A stretch of DNA of 64,000 bases from Siphonodentalium dalli. Lineage: Eukaryota; Mollusca; Scaphopoda; Gadilida; Siphonodentaliidae. The stretch spans positions 128,259,123-128,323,122 of the forward strand of contig CP136069.1 of assembly GCA_032622095.1 (NCBI GenBank). Direction: 5' to 3'. The translations under genes and the position numbers were made by a program. Below the pieces are notes generated by a model. The model ran no database searches, had not been told where the DNA came from, and saw only the letters and a list, made by a program, of their open reading frames with translations. Shown in pieces: positions 24,385-34,389 of this stretch (position 1 is its first letter; every line of letters begins with the position of its first letter).

Positions 24385-24620
24385 TTAAACCCTTACATGA
24401 CTGGAACTTCCGGAAATTTTGCGAAAATCCTGTGCCAATGCATTCGTTTATATATGCGGAGCCTCATTTATATAAGTAATACATATACATTTTAAGCCAG
24501 TGGATTCTCTTATATGTGCACGATGCTTCCTATGGGCGACTCGCATATATAAGAGAATGCACTGGCACAGGATATTTAATGATGCACCAGCGCAGCTCCC
24601 TGCATGAAATGGTTTAGTTA
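24385..24620. mobile_element. P1-like MITE with diverged palindrome modules
   Basis: TTAA and ACCCTTACATGACTGGAAC at the left lead into TGCGAAAATCCTGTGCCAATG and a half-palindrome at about 24432. A second copy, with a longer centre, closes with CACTGGCACAGG. The right end is CATGAAATGGTTTAG, a decayed TTAA terminus. Confidence 0.65.
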
Positions 24621-24785
24621 TAATATCAAACAAATAACATATCTCATAGATAATAAATGCTCCTTAAGAATGTATTTCACAGAAGGTGAAGGTCCCAGCC
24701 CGAGGTCACATCAGTTAGGTAACGATTTTGAGATAAACTGTATGACTGTAAGCTAAAAAATAGAAGTACATTATTAAGGAACATA

Positions 24786-24937
24786 TTAACCCTTTCATGA
24801 CCGGGGCTTCCTAAAATTATGCGAAACCCCTATTATATATGAGATATGGATCTCGAGCCTCGCATGAAAAAGAGAATACATTTTCCTAACAGTATTTACC
24901 ATTACCTTGTAGGTCATACATGCAGTGGACGGGTTAA
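24786..24937. mobile_element. Short P1 MITE, internally decayed
   Basis: TTAA-CCCTTTCATGACCGGGGC at the left, CATGCAGTGGACGGG-TTAA at the right. The palindrome module is reduced to GAGCCTCGCATGAAAAAGAG. Confidence 0.7.
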
Positions 24938-24964
24938 CTAAGAAATATATATATCCTACGTTAT

Positions 24965-25075
24965 GTGTTCGATGTCATAAGGTTCCCAGTGAAAACTTCA
25001 AAAACGTTCCCAGGCTTTGAACTATTGGAATATGAGCACCGTATAGATTCGTGTCGTGATCTACCGAAACCATTG
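24965..25075 (+). repeat. Dispersed repeat family D
   Basis: Contains GTTCCCAGGCTTTGAACTAT and GATTCGTGTCGTGATCTACC, as in the copies at 38925 and 42295. Confidence 0.6.
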
Positions 25076-25259
25076 CTGGTATACACGTACAGTGTTATGA
25101 TACATATGATATACACGTCAGTTATGCGAAGTAACCAATTCTCCAAAATACAGGGTATCACATTACAATGACGTTACCCGGTACACACAGGGACGTGACA
25201 TGGGGTATAGTTTTCTTATTTTGATTCCAAGATATGAAAACATTGATGAATAATACGGC

Positions 25260-25510
25260 TTAACCCTTTTCATACCCATTGGCGAGTGGTTATCCCTCAT
25301 GAAATGTTGAGATAATAAGTTCAACCAACGACCTGTTTGTTCAACTTAATATCTGACCACTTCCCACCAATAAATAGGATTACTTCAGCACTGTCTATTA
25401 CCTGTCATCTGCACATATTTCCTGAACATCCTTCCAGATTATTATACACCCTTCCAATGTATACTTTCGTGACTTAGTTAAATAATTCTATATAGTATAG
25501 ACAGAGTTAA
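25260..25510. mobile_element. piggyBac-like MITE, type P2
   Basis: TTAA-CCCTTTTCATACCCATTG at the left, TATAGACAGAG-TTAA at the right, with GAGATAATAAGTTCAACC and GTTCAACTTAATATCTGA as internal inverted blocks. Confidence 0.65.
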
Positions 25511-26167
25511 CCCGATACGGGACGCCAATCACGTCAACCAATTATAGTATATATTATTGATTACGAATATTTACGACGATTATAGAAGGTCATTAAATGT
25601 AAAAGGCTATGTGTGTCGTTGGAATATTAATACTCCCCACTAAGTTATCTATATGTTAAAGCTTGAAGTATTCGCACTAAATACGTATGCATAGCACAGT
25701 GCTTCAAATGACGGATAGTTCATCTTCACTTCCGCTCCGAACAAGTTGCATTGTGTGAACTGAACACACCGCCGCACAAAATACTGCAAACAGGACAATC
25801 TTAACCTTGCACTTCGACCTTGAAGGATGTTTGGTGCAAACGTCACCGCGATGTATCATCACACACTTGAGTAAGGAAGTCTTTTCACCTCCACTGGGTG
25901 CATGTTATGGCTCATTGATAATTATCGCGCATACGTGTGTGCTGGATGAAGGAGAATTATTTTTGTCATGTCGCCCATTGTCATCAACTCACTGCACTCC
26001 ATTGACTTGGATGATATTTAAGTTAATTGTTGCAGGTAAATATTTATACGAATATTAGCGCAAAGTACAAAGTCGTCAATATAATAAAACGAAAGCCTAG
26101 CAATCCGTTCATTAACATGTATGCTGTGTTAGTAACAATAACATTAATCATTTCTAAACTAAATAAA
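25511..26167. other. Non-coding stretch
   Basis: No gene is recognised. An open frame at 25807-26058 has no family resemblance I can name. Confidence 0.35.
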
Positions 26168-26402
26168 TTAACCCAGTCAGTTAAAGAGTGTACATCGGAA
26201 TGGACTAATATTCATTTGGAAGGACGTTGGGTGATTAAAGCAGAAGACAGATAAATAGAAGTGAAGAAGGGGCCATATTTATTGAGATAAATGGTCAGAT
26301 AATAAGTGCAACAAACGACCCGGTTGTTGAACTTGATATCTGAACATATCCTACGGGATAGTTACTCATCAATGATGATTTATAATATAGAAATGGTTAT
26401 AC
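26168..26402. mobile_element. P2 MITE, diverged
   Basis: Shares with 17055-17313 the order TTAACCCAGTC, ACATCGGAATGGACTA, ATTTATTGAG, CAGATAATAAGTGCAACAAA, GTTGTTGAACTTGATATC and ACTCATCAATGATG. The right TTAA is lost. Confidence 0.6.
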
Positions 26403-26439
26403 ATGTGTATCTCAAATTGCCGTCAAATGAAAATGGCTC

Positions 26440-26960
26440 ATTTGAACCTATGATGACGATGTAGACAAGTATGAAGATGTGCCTATAGAGTACTGATGCT
26501 GGTGACGATACTGATGCTGCTGCTGATGATGATGATGATGATGATGATGACGAAGATGATGACGACGATGATAATAATGATGGTGATGTTGATGATGATA
26601 AATATTATGATGCTTATGACGATGTAGACAATTATGACGATATGACTATAGAGTGCTGATGATGACGGTGATAATGATGATGGTGATGTTGATTATGATA
26701 AACAAGATGATGATGATTATAATGAGCTAGACGATGACGGCACTGATGGCGGTGATACTACCAATGACTTTTGAGTGCTGGTGATGATGATGATGATGAT
26801 GACGATGATAATGCTGATGGTGAACCTATATGATGATGGCGACGTGGACAATTATGAAGATGTTCCTATATAGTACTGATGCTGGTGACGATGATGATGC
26901 TGCTGCTGATGATGACGAAGATGATGACGACGATGATAATAATGATGGTGATGTTCAGTC
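26440..26960. repeat. GAT/GAC-rich satellite with larger duplication
   Basis: Interrupted GAT/GAC trinucleotide repeats. A block of about 120 bp around GATGCTGGTGACGAT (near 26498) recurs near 26880, about 380 bp apart, so longer unit duplication has occurred on top of the microsatellite. Acidic open frames here carry stops in all phases. Confidence 0.85.
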
Positions 26961-27184
26961 ATGTTATTTATCTAATTCTCATGTTGCACATATTGTGTAA
27001 TAAACCATTACATTAAAGAAAATGTGATGCAGGGTACACATGGTTTGCTATCGGTGCTAACAAGGTTATGTCAACGGTGTTACTGAAAGTCTGGCGCCAA
27101 TCAGCAATTTATTTTCAGTTCATTCTAATTTCCACTGGAACGTAAATAATTATTCAAGCATAAATCGTGGCAGAAGAAAAACTA

Positions 27185-27812
27185 GAGGTGTGACTGTCCC
27201 AATGGGACTACGGATACCCCCCCCCCCCTGTTTTTAAAATACTAAGATGTTTCACATGTCAGTAAACATTTATTTAAAATAATAAAATAACAGTTCCCAT
27301 TGCATGTGTACAACCATAACCCCAATCTTAAACCTATTGACCAAAAAATGTAGGAATAAAAGCTCGGACAAAATTATGCATGTTGCAAAAAAAGTTTCTA
27401 AGTCGAAAAAGGCGGATAACTCCACCAAAAAATGTCGGACAGACGTCATAATCGCAGGTGCACAAGCTCCCATGGTACTAAATATATGTGCCACGTTTTA
27501 AAAAAATTGACCGAAAAATGTAGGAATAAAAGCTCGGACAAAAGTATACATGTTGCGAACATTTTCTAAGTCGAAAAAGGGGGGATAACTCCAGCAAAAA
27601 AAGTCCGACAGACGTCATAATCGCAGGTGCACAGGTTCCCATGGTGGTTGATGTCTGTGCCAAGTTTCACGGAAATTGATCAAAAAACGACTGAGAAAAA
27701 CTCCGGACAAATTTATGTCCACGGACGGACGACGGACGACGGACGAACGGACGGACGGACAAGCTGACTCCAGTATACCCCCCTAACTTCGTTGCGGGGG
27801 GTATAAAAAACT
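27185..27812. repeat. Mollusc-type repeat with 'GGACGGACG' end
   Basis: A C-run near 27219 opens the block. Two to three units of roughly 200 bp follow, each with AATGTAGGAATAAAAGCTCGG, GATAACTCCA and CGCAGGTGCACA. It ends with a GGACGGACGAC tract and TATACCCCCCTAACTTCG. Relatives: 30780-30995 and 46380-46905. Confidence 0.75.
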
Positions 27813-28769
27813 AAACCACGTCATTTTGAACAAGACTTAAAACCATGTGTACCCTTCAGCTCATTTCAGCGAAATTGTGTACCCTTCACTGTACTCTTCT
27901 GCACTGTTTACGTGAGAGTAACCTCTTCAGCCATAATACTTCCTTTAACAATGTTATTGAAAACTTAAGAACCTAGCTATTGATTCTTGAATGGTATTTT
28001 TAACTTTAGTTTGGCGAAGACAGTTTGTGTGTGGATGGGCGTCTACTGGTGGCGATAGCATGATAACTGGAACAAATATAATCTGATTTTGTTGATATTT
28101 GGTTAATGACAATTGCTCAACAATATCATGATTGAGTTCAAAAACCGACCAGGTCCGCATATCTTGGGCAGAGTTACGGCCCTTAATTCGTTAAATTTTG
28201 TGAATTTGTAATGCGATAGTACAATATATTTGGACAGTTGGGGTCCGCGGGGGAATATTTGGTATTCATGTCAGACGTCATCAGCAGTTATGTTTACGAT
28301 AGCCATTTACATTTGATTCATTTTCAAATCAAGCCCATGTTTGGCATTGCTATAGTGCTGCAACTCGACCCAACACATCTGATGCGATTCTTATATTTAA
28401 TAAACAACGTCTGAGATGGCTATAAGTAGAACACTGGGTGCACCTTTTGTACAGCTAAGGTCATTGATCAGGCGTTCAGTGAACGTTCATTGTAAATGTG
28501 TACCTGCGTATATACAATCGATTCACTGCCATATATAGTATAGCTACGTCGTATTATACAGCGCCCCCACACAATATGTATGTCTGCATGGATCTGGTAC
28601 GATTATCAAATATAGATTAATATTACCAGAGCCAACGGGCAAGTGAAGCATCGATATCCTCATTGTACTCAAACTGTTCTACTTCGTCGTACTCTGACGC
28701 CATTCTCGTCGGTTGTACTATTATATATATGTCTGCGTCATTCAATGTGGCTGCTGGATTTTGAACATG
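27813..28769. other. Non-coding stretch
   Basis: No exon or repeat structure is recognised, apart from GTGTACCCTTCA strings near 27847-27890 that recur near 32633. Confidence 0.4.
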
Positions 28770-29814
28770 TTAACCCTTTCTATACCAAATACTCATTGAA
28801 GAGTACATGGTGTTCACATTGGACATGTTCATATAATAAGTTCAACAAACGACTATGTATGTCGTTTGTTGAAAACGTCGAAATTAAAGGGACGGGCGGC
28901 CTTCGTTGTAGGTTATGATTTTGAAATAACATTTATCAAATTATGATAATTTCCTCAAGAATATACCAATAGCATAGCATAACTATGATATGAAAGCGAT
29001 ATTATTAAAAAAAAACTCTTTGTTTCAGAGTAAATGCAGGTCGAGTGTTGTTTAGTTTCTTGCAAAAAGCGCAGTTAGTTGTTTATAATGCAATCACGAT
29101 ATTGCGTCATTTCCTTATTTAGATTTGTAATACTATCATAGTAAATTCTTTATTTGGTATGTATTACCATATATAGGCTAGGAGAAAATACCAACTGGAT
29201 TCAAAGATATTCATCTCTTTGCAAGAACAATTATATCATGTACACGTTTTCTGTCTGATCATTTCCCAATCATGAATGTAACGTGGATTAGTTGGATTTT
29301 GAACTGACAGCGGGTAGAATGGGTCGATTAAAATAAAATTTGATGTGACTTGATTGCGATTTTTGACGGCGCCAATAATTTTATCTTCGCCTTCCACAGC
29401 ACAACGGAACATTTTCATTGGACGATCCGGTAGTTCTGAGCGTTTGTCTATAAACAAATGGTTCTGTAACGTTTTCGATGGTTGTTTACATAACAAAGCG
29501 TACAAAAGTGACAATAACATGCAATTTGCGCGATATTTATGATTGGTATACGAACAATATCTCTATTATAAAATATTCCTTCTGTTTATAGCGGTTTTAG
29601 CGGATGTGACAGTGTTAACAGCTGTACCCACCGCGAAGCCCACCCGTATCTTTAATATGATCTGAACCTGTCCCTCCAATAAATAGGACTCCTTCTGCAA
29701 TTTTAATATCTGTCTTAATTTTTCCTGATTACCCCTCCAGGTGAATAAATGGACCATTCCAATGTATAATGTTATTACTAAGTGTGAGAATCCATTCAGT
29801 GTAGAAAGGGTTAA
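28770..29814. mobile_element. P2 MITE interrupted by a K1-like element
   Basis: Outer ends TTAA-CCCTTTCTATACC (28770) and GTAGAAAGGG-TTAA (29814) are a good inverted pair. Between them, AATAAGTTCAACAAACGAC and GTCGTTTGTTGAA at 28838-28874 form the P2 internal inverted block. The TTAA-bounded K1 relative occupies 28884-29655. Removing it would leave a P2 MITE of about 275 bp. Confidence 0.75.
28884..29655 (+). mobile_element. Diverged K1-like TTAA element nested in a P2 MITE
   Basis: TTAA-AGGGACGGGCGGCCTTCG on the left, CGAAGCCCACCCGTATCT-TTAA on the right. The last 200 bp (GTTTACATAACAA, CTGTTTATAGCGGTTTT, ACCCACCGCGAAG) match the K1 right half. It is 772 bp rather than 500. A 94-codon minus-strand open frame (29236-29520) fills the unique middle; I do not recognise it. 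Confidence 0.7.
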
Positions 29815-30109
29815 TAGCCCACAAATAATGTGCAAGCCTCAAGATTAGGATAGTAATTTATAGCTTTTGTGACATTCAGGCGTTCAATATAGCTCGAAAA
29901 CACTTGATATTTACATGTATCTGGAACAAATTTGTCGAAATTATAATATATGGCTGAAAATATACGTGTTTTGTTTCTTATATTTCTCGATATATTTGAG
30001 ATAGTTTCGTTTAAGTTCCGGTATTTTTTGTTAAAGAATATTGTGGACTTTTTCGGGTTCGAAAAATTCATATTTAGTATTCCGTCGCCATGACAACACG
30101 GGGAATGTA
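29815..30109. other. Non-coding stretch
   Basis: A minus-strand open frame (29811-30143) spans it and runs into the dispersed repeat at 30110. No family is recognised. Confidence 0.35.
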
Positions 30110-30345
30110 TCATTCTATTAACATCGCTGAAAATCTCAAACAAATCAACCGAAGCACTCCAAAGAAAACATCGTCTGAACTTGGCTCAATTGTAAATATT
30201 TACTTCTCGATTCGGGACGCAACTATCGGCGATAAACTAACGAAAACAATTTAGCCACCGAGAGACACTGCATTTAATTAATAAATAAGAACGGCGGTGT
30301 GTGTTGTCAATTTCGATATAATATTTGTAAAAAAAAATAAAAAAT
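30110..30345. repeat. Dispersed repeat, copy 1 of 2
   Basis: About 235 bp with roughly 80-85% identity to 62948-63175, same orientation. Shared strings include CTCAATTGTAAATATTTAC, CTCGATTCGGGACGCA and CTGCATTTAATTAAT. It might be a transposon end or the duplicated 5' part of a gene; a minus-strand frame (IFxDVxRM) is shared between copies. Confidence 0.75.
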
Positions 30346-30779
30346 ACTTTGAGCAAGATTGTTCTCCATTTATATTCCATGACCCCGCCGACCTGCAGAG
30401 TGTTTCATATCAGTTCTAAGTGCCACGAAAACAACTATACTAGCTGACGTTGTCAGCCATCCTTCAAATTATCTCACGCGGACCAAAATCATGACCTTGA
30501 AAAATTAATGTTATCATTCCTTCACGAAATGACATTCAATCGTATATGCTCTGAATTTGCGATGTCACATCCTATATGCATTCCAACTTTAATTTGATTG
30601 ACGTTTATGCCCATTACAGGAGTTTTTATGTTGTTGATGTTTTCATCATATTTAGTTTTATGAAGAGATATATAAGGGAAATCGGTTTATTAAATTTTAT
30701 TTGCAAATCTATAAACATCAGAATTGGTCAGAACTCATCAGGAAATTAATGAGTACATCTATATTCGGACAGCACTATT
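30346..30779. other. Non-coding stretch
   Basis: No gene or repeat is recognised. Confidence 0.4.
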
Positions 30780-30995
30780 TATGTTACAAAATAATTGGAA
30801 GTCCAAAAAGGGAGATAAGTCATTTAAAAGGTCCGATCGCAGGCGCCCATTCTCCCGTTGTGTAAATATATATGTGTGAAGTTAAAATAAAATGTAGGAA
30901 TACAAGCTCGGACAAAGTAGCGTCGCCGGACGGACGGACGCCCGGACCGACTAGCCGATTCCACTATCCCCCACGTCCACGACTTCTTTGCTGGT
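30780..30995. repeat. Copy of the 'AATGTAGGAATACAAGCTCGG' repeat
   Basis: Single diverged unit of the family at 27185-27812, with GGAGATAAGTC, CGATCGCAGGCGCCCAT and a CGGACGGACGGACGC tail. Confidence 0.7.
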
Positions 30996-31360
30996 GTATA
31001 CTGCTTATGCGGTATTAATACCGAATACGGTCGATAACAAAGTGTCAGCATTTGTCCTCTGATACCCTTTATACCTATTTGGTATCTCAATAACATATAG
31101 TTAACCTTAATATAAGAGTACCCGCTCTACGTGTTCAAGTGGAGTATTTAAAGACCACTTGACAGTCAAACCCCCTGCTATATTTCATTTGGAGTCACCA
31201 ATAAACATTTATGGGCCGTGTATTAAAATAGAGGTAAAACGTGTACCCCGTGAAGATACGAAACATGTGTGGCCTCGAAGTCCCAACTAAGCGATAGGAA
31301 TTTTTTCACTTCACCCTTGAGCATATCATCCTTTAATCCAGTATCCTCTGCGCATGGAAA
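30996..31360. other. Non-coding stretch
   Basis: Nothing recognised. Confidence 0.35.
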
Positions 31361-31440
31361 ATAAAGAGCGTAACGTGTAAATCGTTTCCTGGCAAGGCAA
31401 CAATAAAGAGCGCTTTTCTCATTGATATTCTGCAAGTTGA
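31361..31440 (+). repeat. AAAGAGCG motif pair, spacing 42
   Basis: AAAGAGCG at 31363 and 31405, outside any K1 element. The following TTTTCTCATTGATATTCTGC recurs at about 32289. Confidence 0.6.
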
Positions 31441-31679
31441 ATAATAATGCTTTATTCTCTGATCCAGATTACATGATAGGATATTGAGACAGAAGTATAT
31501 ACAAAGAGATGAAGCATATACACAATATTTACATCCGGTTTTACATGGTCTCAAAACCTTACATACAATTACATGTGCAATTTATATAATAAGTGTGTTG
31601 CTGTCGAGATAACGGGTTATATTACATTTATATGTTGTGTATCATGTGTATACGGTAGATTCATTGCTTGTGCGATAAC

Positions 31680-32012
31680 AACAACAACAACAACAACAAC
31701 AACAACTTCAACCACGTTATGTGTTGCGAGTCTTTTCTACTTCACTAAATATAGTTTTGATAAAAGAACATAACTTGCGTAGGAAATGTGGGTCATTTGA
31801 GTTCAGAACGTCACTCATTGTTACTACATTAGCCCGTTCAGTGTGTCTATTTTGGATTAGATGGGATCTTTGAGTCTTGAATTTGTTACATTCTAAAAGG
31901 TAATGAAATTCATCTCCAATATCTTCGGTCTGTCTCAATAACACCATACAAATATGGATATCATTGGAACCGGTTCATTGACCACATTGTGATGGTTACA
32001 GTTATGCCCTGT
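31680..32012 (-). pseudogene. LINE reverse-transcriptase protein, C-terminal remnant
   Basis: On the minus strand a frame of about 76 codons (31947 to the stop at 31717-31719) carries DIGDEFHYLLEC followed by LRKLCSFIKTI. This is the usual C-terminal tail of a family of animal LINE ORF2 proteins (zinc-binding HxxxxC, then a helix ending in FI). Just after the stop is a short UTR and a (TTG)9 tract (31681-31706 read as CAA on the plus strand), as expected for a LINE 3' tail. Upstream (31948-32012) the frame has stops. Reverse-transcriptase catalytic motifs are absent. The upstream edge joins a palindrome module. It is a decayed, 5'-truncated insertion. Confidence 0.75.
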
Positions 32013-32282
32013 GCCAATGCATTCTCTTATATATGCGAGTCGACCATAGGTCGCCTCACATATATAAGAGAATGCATTGGCCTAAAATCAACACTTTTTA
32101 CCATTTTTTCTTACATTCTTCAACAATTTTATAATTTTTTCTTACATTTAAAAAAAAAATTATAATATTTTTGTACATTCTTTGACAATTTTATCATTTT
32201 TAATATATGTTAAGCCAATCCATTCTCTTATATATGCGAGGCGACCTATGGTCGACTCGCATATATAAGAGAATGCATTGGC
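32013..32282. mobile_element. Palindrome pair with AT-rich spacer
   Basis: 69-bp modules at 32013-32081 (forward centre) and 32214-32282 (reverse centre) enclose a T-rich spacer with ACATTCTTTAACAATTTTAT-like repeats. The layout matches 4744-4961. The TA-type TIR (TGTGACCCGCC) is absent, so only the core of the element is present. Confidence 0.85.
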
Positions 32283-32309
32283 ACAGTGCTTTTCTCATTG
32301 ATATTCTGC

Positions 32310-32400
32310 AAGTTGAAGATAGCCGTTAAACGGATATGGCTCATTTGAACTTCCAAATTGTATCTACATGATTTGGGAAGATGCATAAGATATGTTAATA
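32310..32400 (+). repeat. Dispersed repeat family B
   Basis: Contains TTAAACGGATATGGCTCATT, TTGAACTTCCAA and TAAGATATGTTAAT. Relatives lie at 41928-42005, 42777-42860, 43557-43622 and 45463-45523. Confidence 0.65.
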
Positions 32401-32712
32401 AAGCGGAAGGGGTAAAAAAAAAAGTGCTGAAGGGTACACAGGTTTTGAAAATGTGCTGAAGAGTACACATGTTGAAATGTCATTCTAAATGACGTTTAGT
32501 GTTCGTATCTGCCATTATTTCTGTTAGAGAATAATTGTTTACGTTATAATGAACATTAAAATTAACAGAAAACCAACGGTGTTAGTGCCGATCACAAACC
32601 CTGTGTACTTTTCAGCACATTTTCAAACCCTGTGTACCCTTCAGCACTTTTTTTGGTGAGAGTGACCCCTTCAGCTTTAATAAATGGTCGAAATATTGAT
32701 ATACATGTGTCG

Positions 32713-32770
32713 AACGCTCTCTATTTCTACCATGTTAGGATTTACAGACTAACAGGGAACGCTTTTTATT
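32713..32770 (-). repeat. Diverged AAAGAGCG motif pair
   Basis: AACGCTCTCTATT at 32713 and AACGCTTTTTATT at 32758, spacing 45. A GTTAGGATTT string sits between them, as a weak form of the TATCAGGAAT seen in K1 elements. Confidence 0.5.
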
Positions 32771-32837
32771 ATTGCATGAATGTCGAAGAAAGTTCTGGAC
32801 TCGAACTTTATGAGTTCCATCCCTTGTATTTAGGCCA

Positions 32838-32925
32838 TTAAACCTTTCACGACGGGAGCTTCCTGATATTTTGCGAAAACACGGTGCCAGTGCATTTTCT
32901 TATATATGCGAGTCACCAGATGCTA
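32838..32925. mobile_element. Solo left end of a P1 MITE
   Basis: TTAA-ACCTTTCACGACGGGAGC and TTTGCGAAAACACGGTGCC are followed by a half-palindrome ending ATATATGCGAG. No right end is seen. Confidence 0.65.
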
Positions 32926-33170
32926 CCAGTTTCGTTAGTTCATTCTTACCAGACTTACAGTCCTTGATATTATTACTAAAAGAGCATTAATAAAGTCAGT
33001 GCGACCACGTGTACCGGGTAATGTGAATCGTAGTCTTCAGCCCTCATATATACATGCGTAGTAATGTATGACTCTTTTGCTTGTCACGTCGTTCCTGTGG
33101 TCGAAATATGCCAATGAATACATAAGATGCTTACCAATGGACTGTACACGCGTCACAATAACTTATTGCG

Positions 33171-33240
33171 GTAACTGGTGGGGGGGGGGTCGTGACAAAA
33201 TTTGCAGGCACAGGGTCGAAAAAATATTACCGCTACCTAA
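33171..33240. repeat. G-run element relative
   Basis: A G-run then TCGTGACAAAATTTGCAGGC, similar to 22400-22595. The long minus-strand frame over this region (33233-33616) is not considered coding. Confidence 0.45.
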
Positions 33241-33917
33241 CCACATACCCCACCCTCTGTGTACATTTTGTATTGTATCCAGGCCAACTGTATTGGTAGC
33301 CATCGCCACCCCCCGAAATTAGTAAATAAATCAGAACCATATGAAACAAAACTATAAAATGAATGACCATTATATAAATAAAGGTTACACAAACGTTTGT
33401 GTATACTGTTGGAATCCAGGACACATGAATCCACACGACATAGTGTAAATTCATCGGCTTAGGTGGAACGTTGGACGAGAGTCGGACAACCCACTTGACA
33501 AGGAGGCCAAACACTACACAAATATTCACAATATGACGAAATGTATTGTAATATAATGCATTATTATAAAATTGATAAACAGAAGATATACTTGCATGGT
33601 GTAGAGACTTACCCATTAACTAGGTAGAAACAAAAACTCTTGCGAGAAAGTTCCGAGGGCATGTAAACCATGCACGCAACCTTCGACGACGACAGAAATA
33701 ATCGCGGGCAGATTAGTCAGAGTATAACAATTATGGATGACTACATATGGATAGTTAGTTATCAGACATATCTCTTTAACATATGCGACATCATAAGTGT
33801 TTAAAATGATATATAAATATATAAAGATGTATATATATACATGAGACATTCCCCAAACTACATGTACTACAACCTGCTACATGTACCTGCTACATGTATA
33901 CACTACAACCTACTCAC
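33241..33917. other. Probable first intron of the neverland-like gene
   Basis: On the minus strand this follows the splice donor at 33912-33917. I see no Rieske exon (CxH..CxxH) here; downstream exons must lie further left or were not recognised. Confidence 0.45.
33912..33917 (-). promoter_or_regulatory. Splice donor of nvd-like exon 1
   Basis: On the minus strand the sequence reads G|GTGAGT, matching the metazoan consensus GTRAGT, exactly where the conserved protein segment stops. Confidence 0.75.
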
Positions 33918-34389
33918 CCATCACGTTAATGGTGGTAGCCTCTCTCTTCTTCAAGCGGTGCGACTCTATCAGACCGAACCACCCGTTCGGGTACACCGGT
34001 GGAATATTAGCACCTTGAGGTCGTTTCTGCATCAAATTAGAAACTTCCTTCGCTGTCAGAACTCCATCAGTAACGTAACCAACATCTCCTAATTTCATAA
34101 TTCTAGTATATGGTTTGAATAAAAACTGGTGCAGATAATAGAGGACAACAAATATCAGCACAAGAGCAGCATAAGTTTTCCAAGAAGTAAAATCCAAAAG
34201 TTCAACACATGCTGCTAAACTCGTTGTCATTCTTAACTGGGTGTCCAGCAATGCCCGGTACCAGAGTTGTCCAACTTCGAGAAGCGGGGATTTCAGAACT
34301 TTGTCTGCGAGGGCAGCGACCAGCGTTGCACACAATCCAATTATAGTGACTCCGCACAGGAAGCGTTTTGAAAAATAACTATTGGCCAT
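33918..34389 (-). CDS. nvd: neverland/DAF-36-like cholesterol 7-desaturase, first coding exon
   Basis: Neverland-type Rieske oxygenases convert cholesterol to 7-dehydrocholesterol at the ER membrane. This exon encodes the N-terminal 157 residues plus one base of the next codon. Hydrophobic segments lie at residues about 9-27 and 72-92. The conserved segment just before the Rieske domain, PPVYPNGWF (130-138) followed by ESHRLKKRE, is diagnostic of the family as I know it. The ATG at 34387-34389 is the first after an in-frame stop (34429-34431) and has A at -3 and G at +4. The exon ends ATGG|GTGAGT, a strong donor, in phase 1; the frame stops three codons later if unspliced. The family is about 420-460 residues, so the Rieske and catalytic domains are missing here. 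Two predicted membrane segments rather than one is a point to verify. No downstream exon was identified. Confidence 0.85.

Noticed and set aside
26440-26960. Acidic Asp-rich coding region
   Set aside because: GAT/GAC microsatellite with stops in all frames.
33233-33616. 127-codon minus-strand open frame near the nvd-like exon, considered as its second exon
   Set aside because: Lacks the CxH/CxxH Rieske motif and includes a G-run repeat; it does not continue the family sequence.
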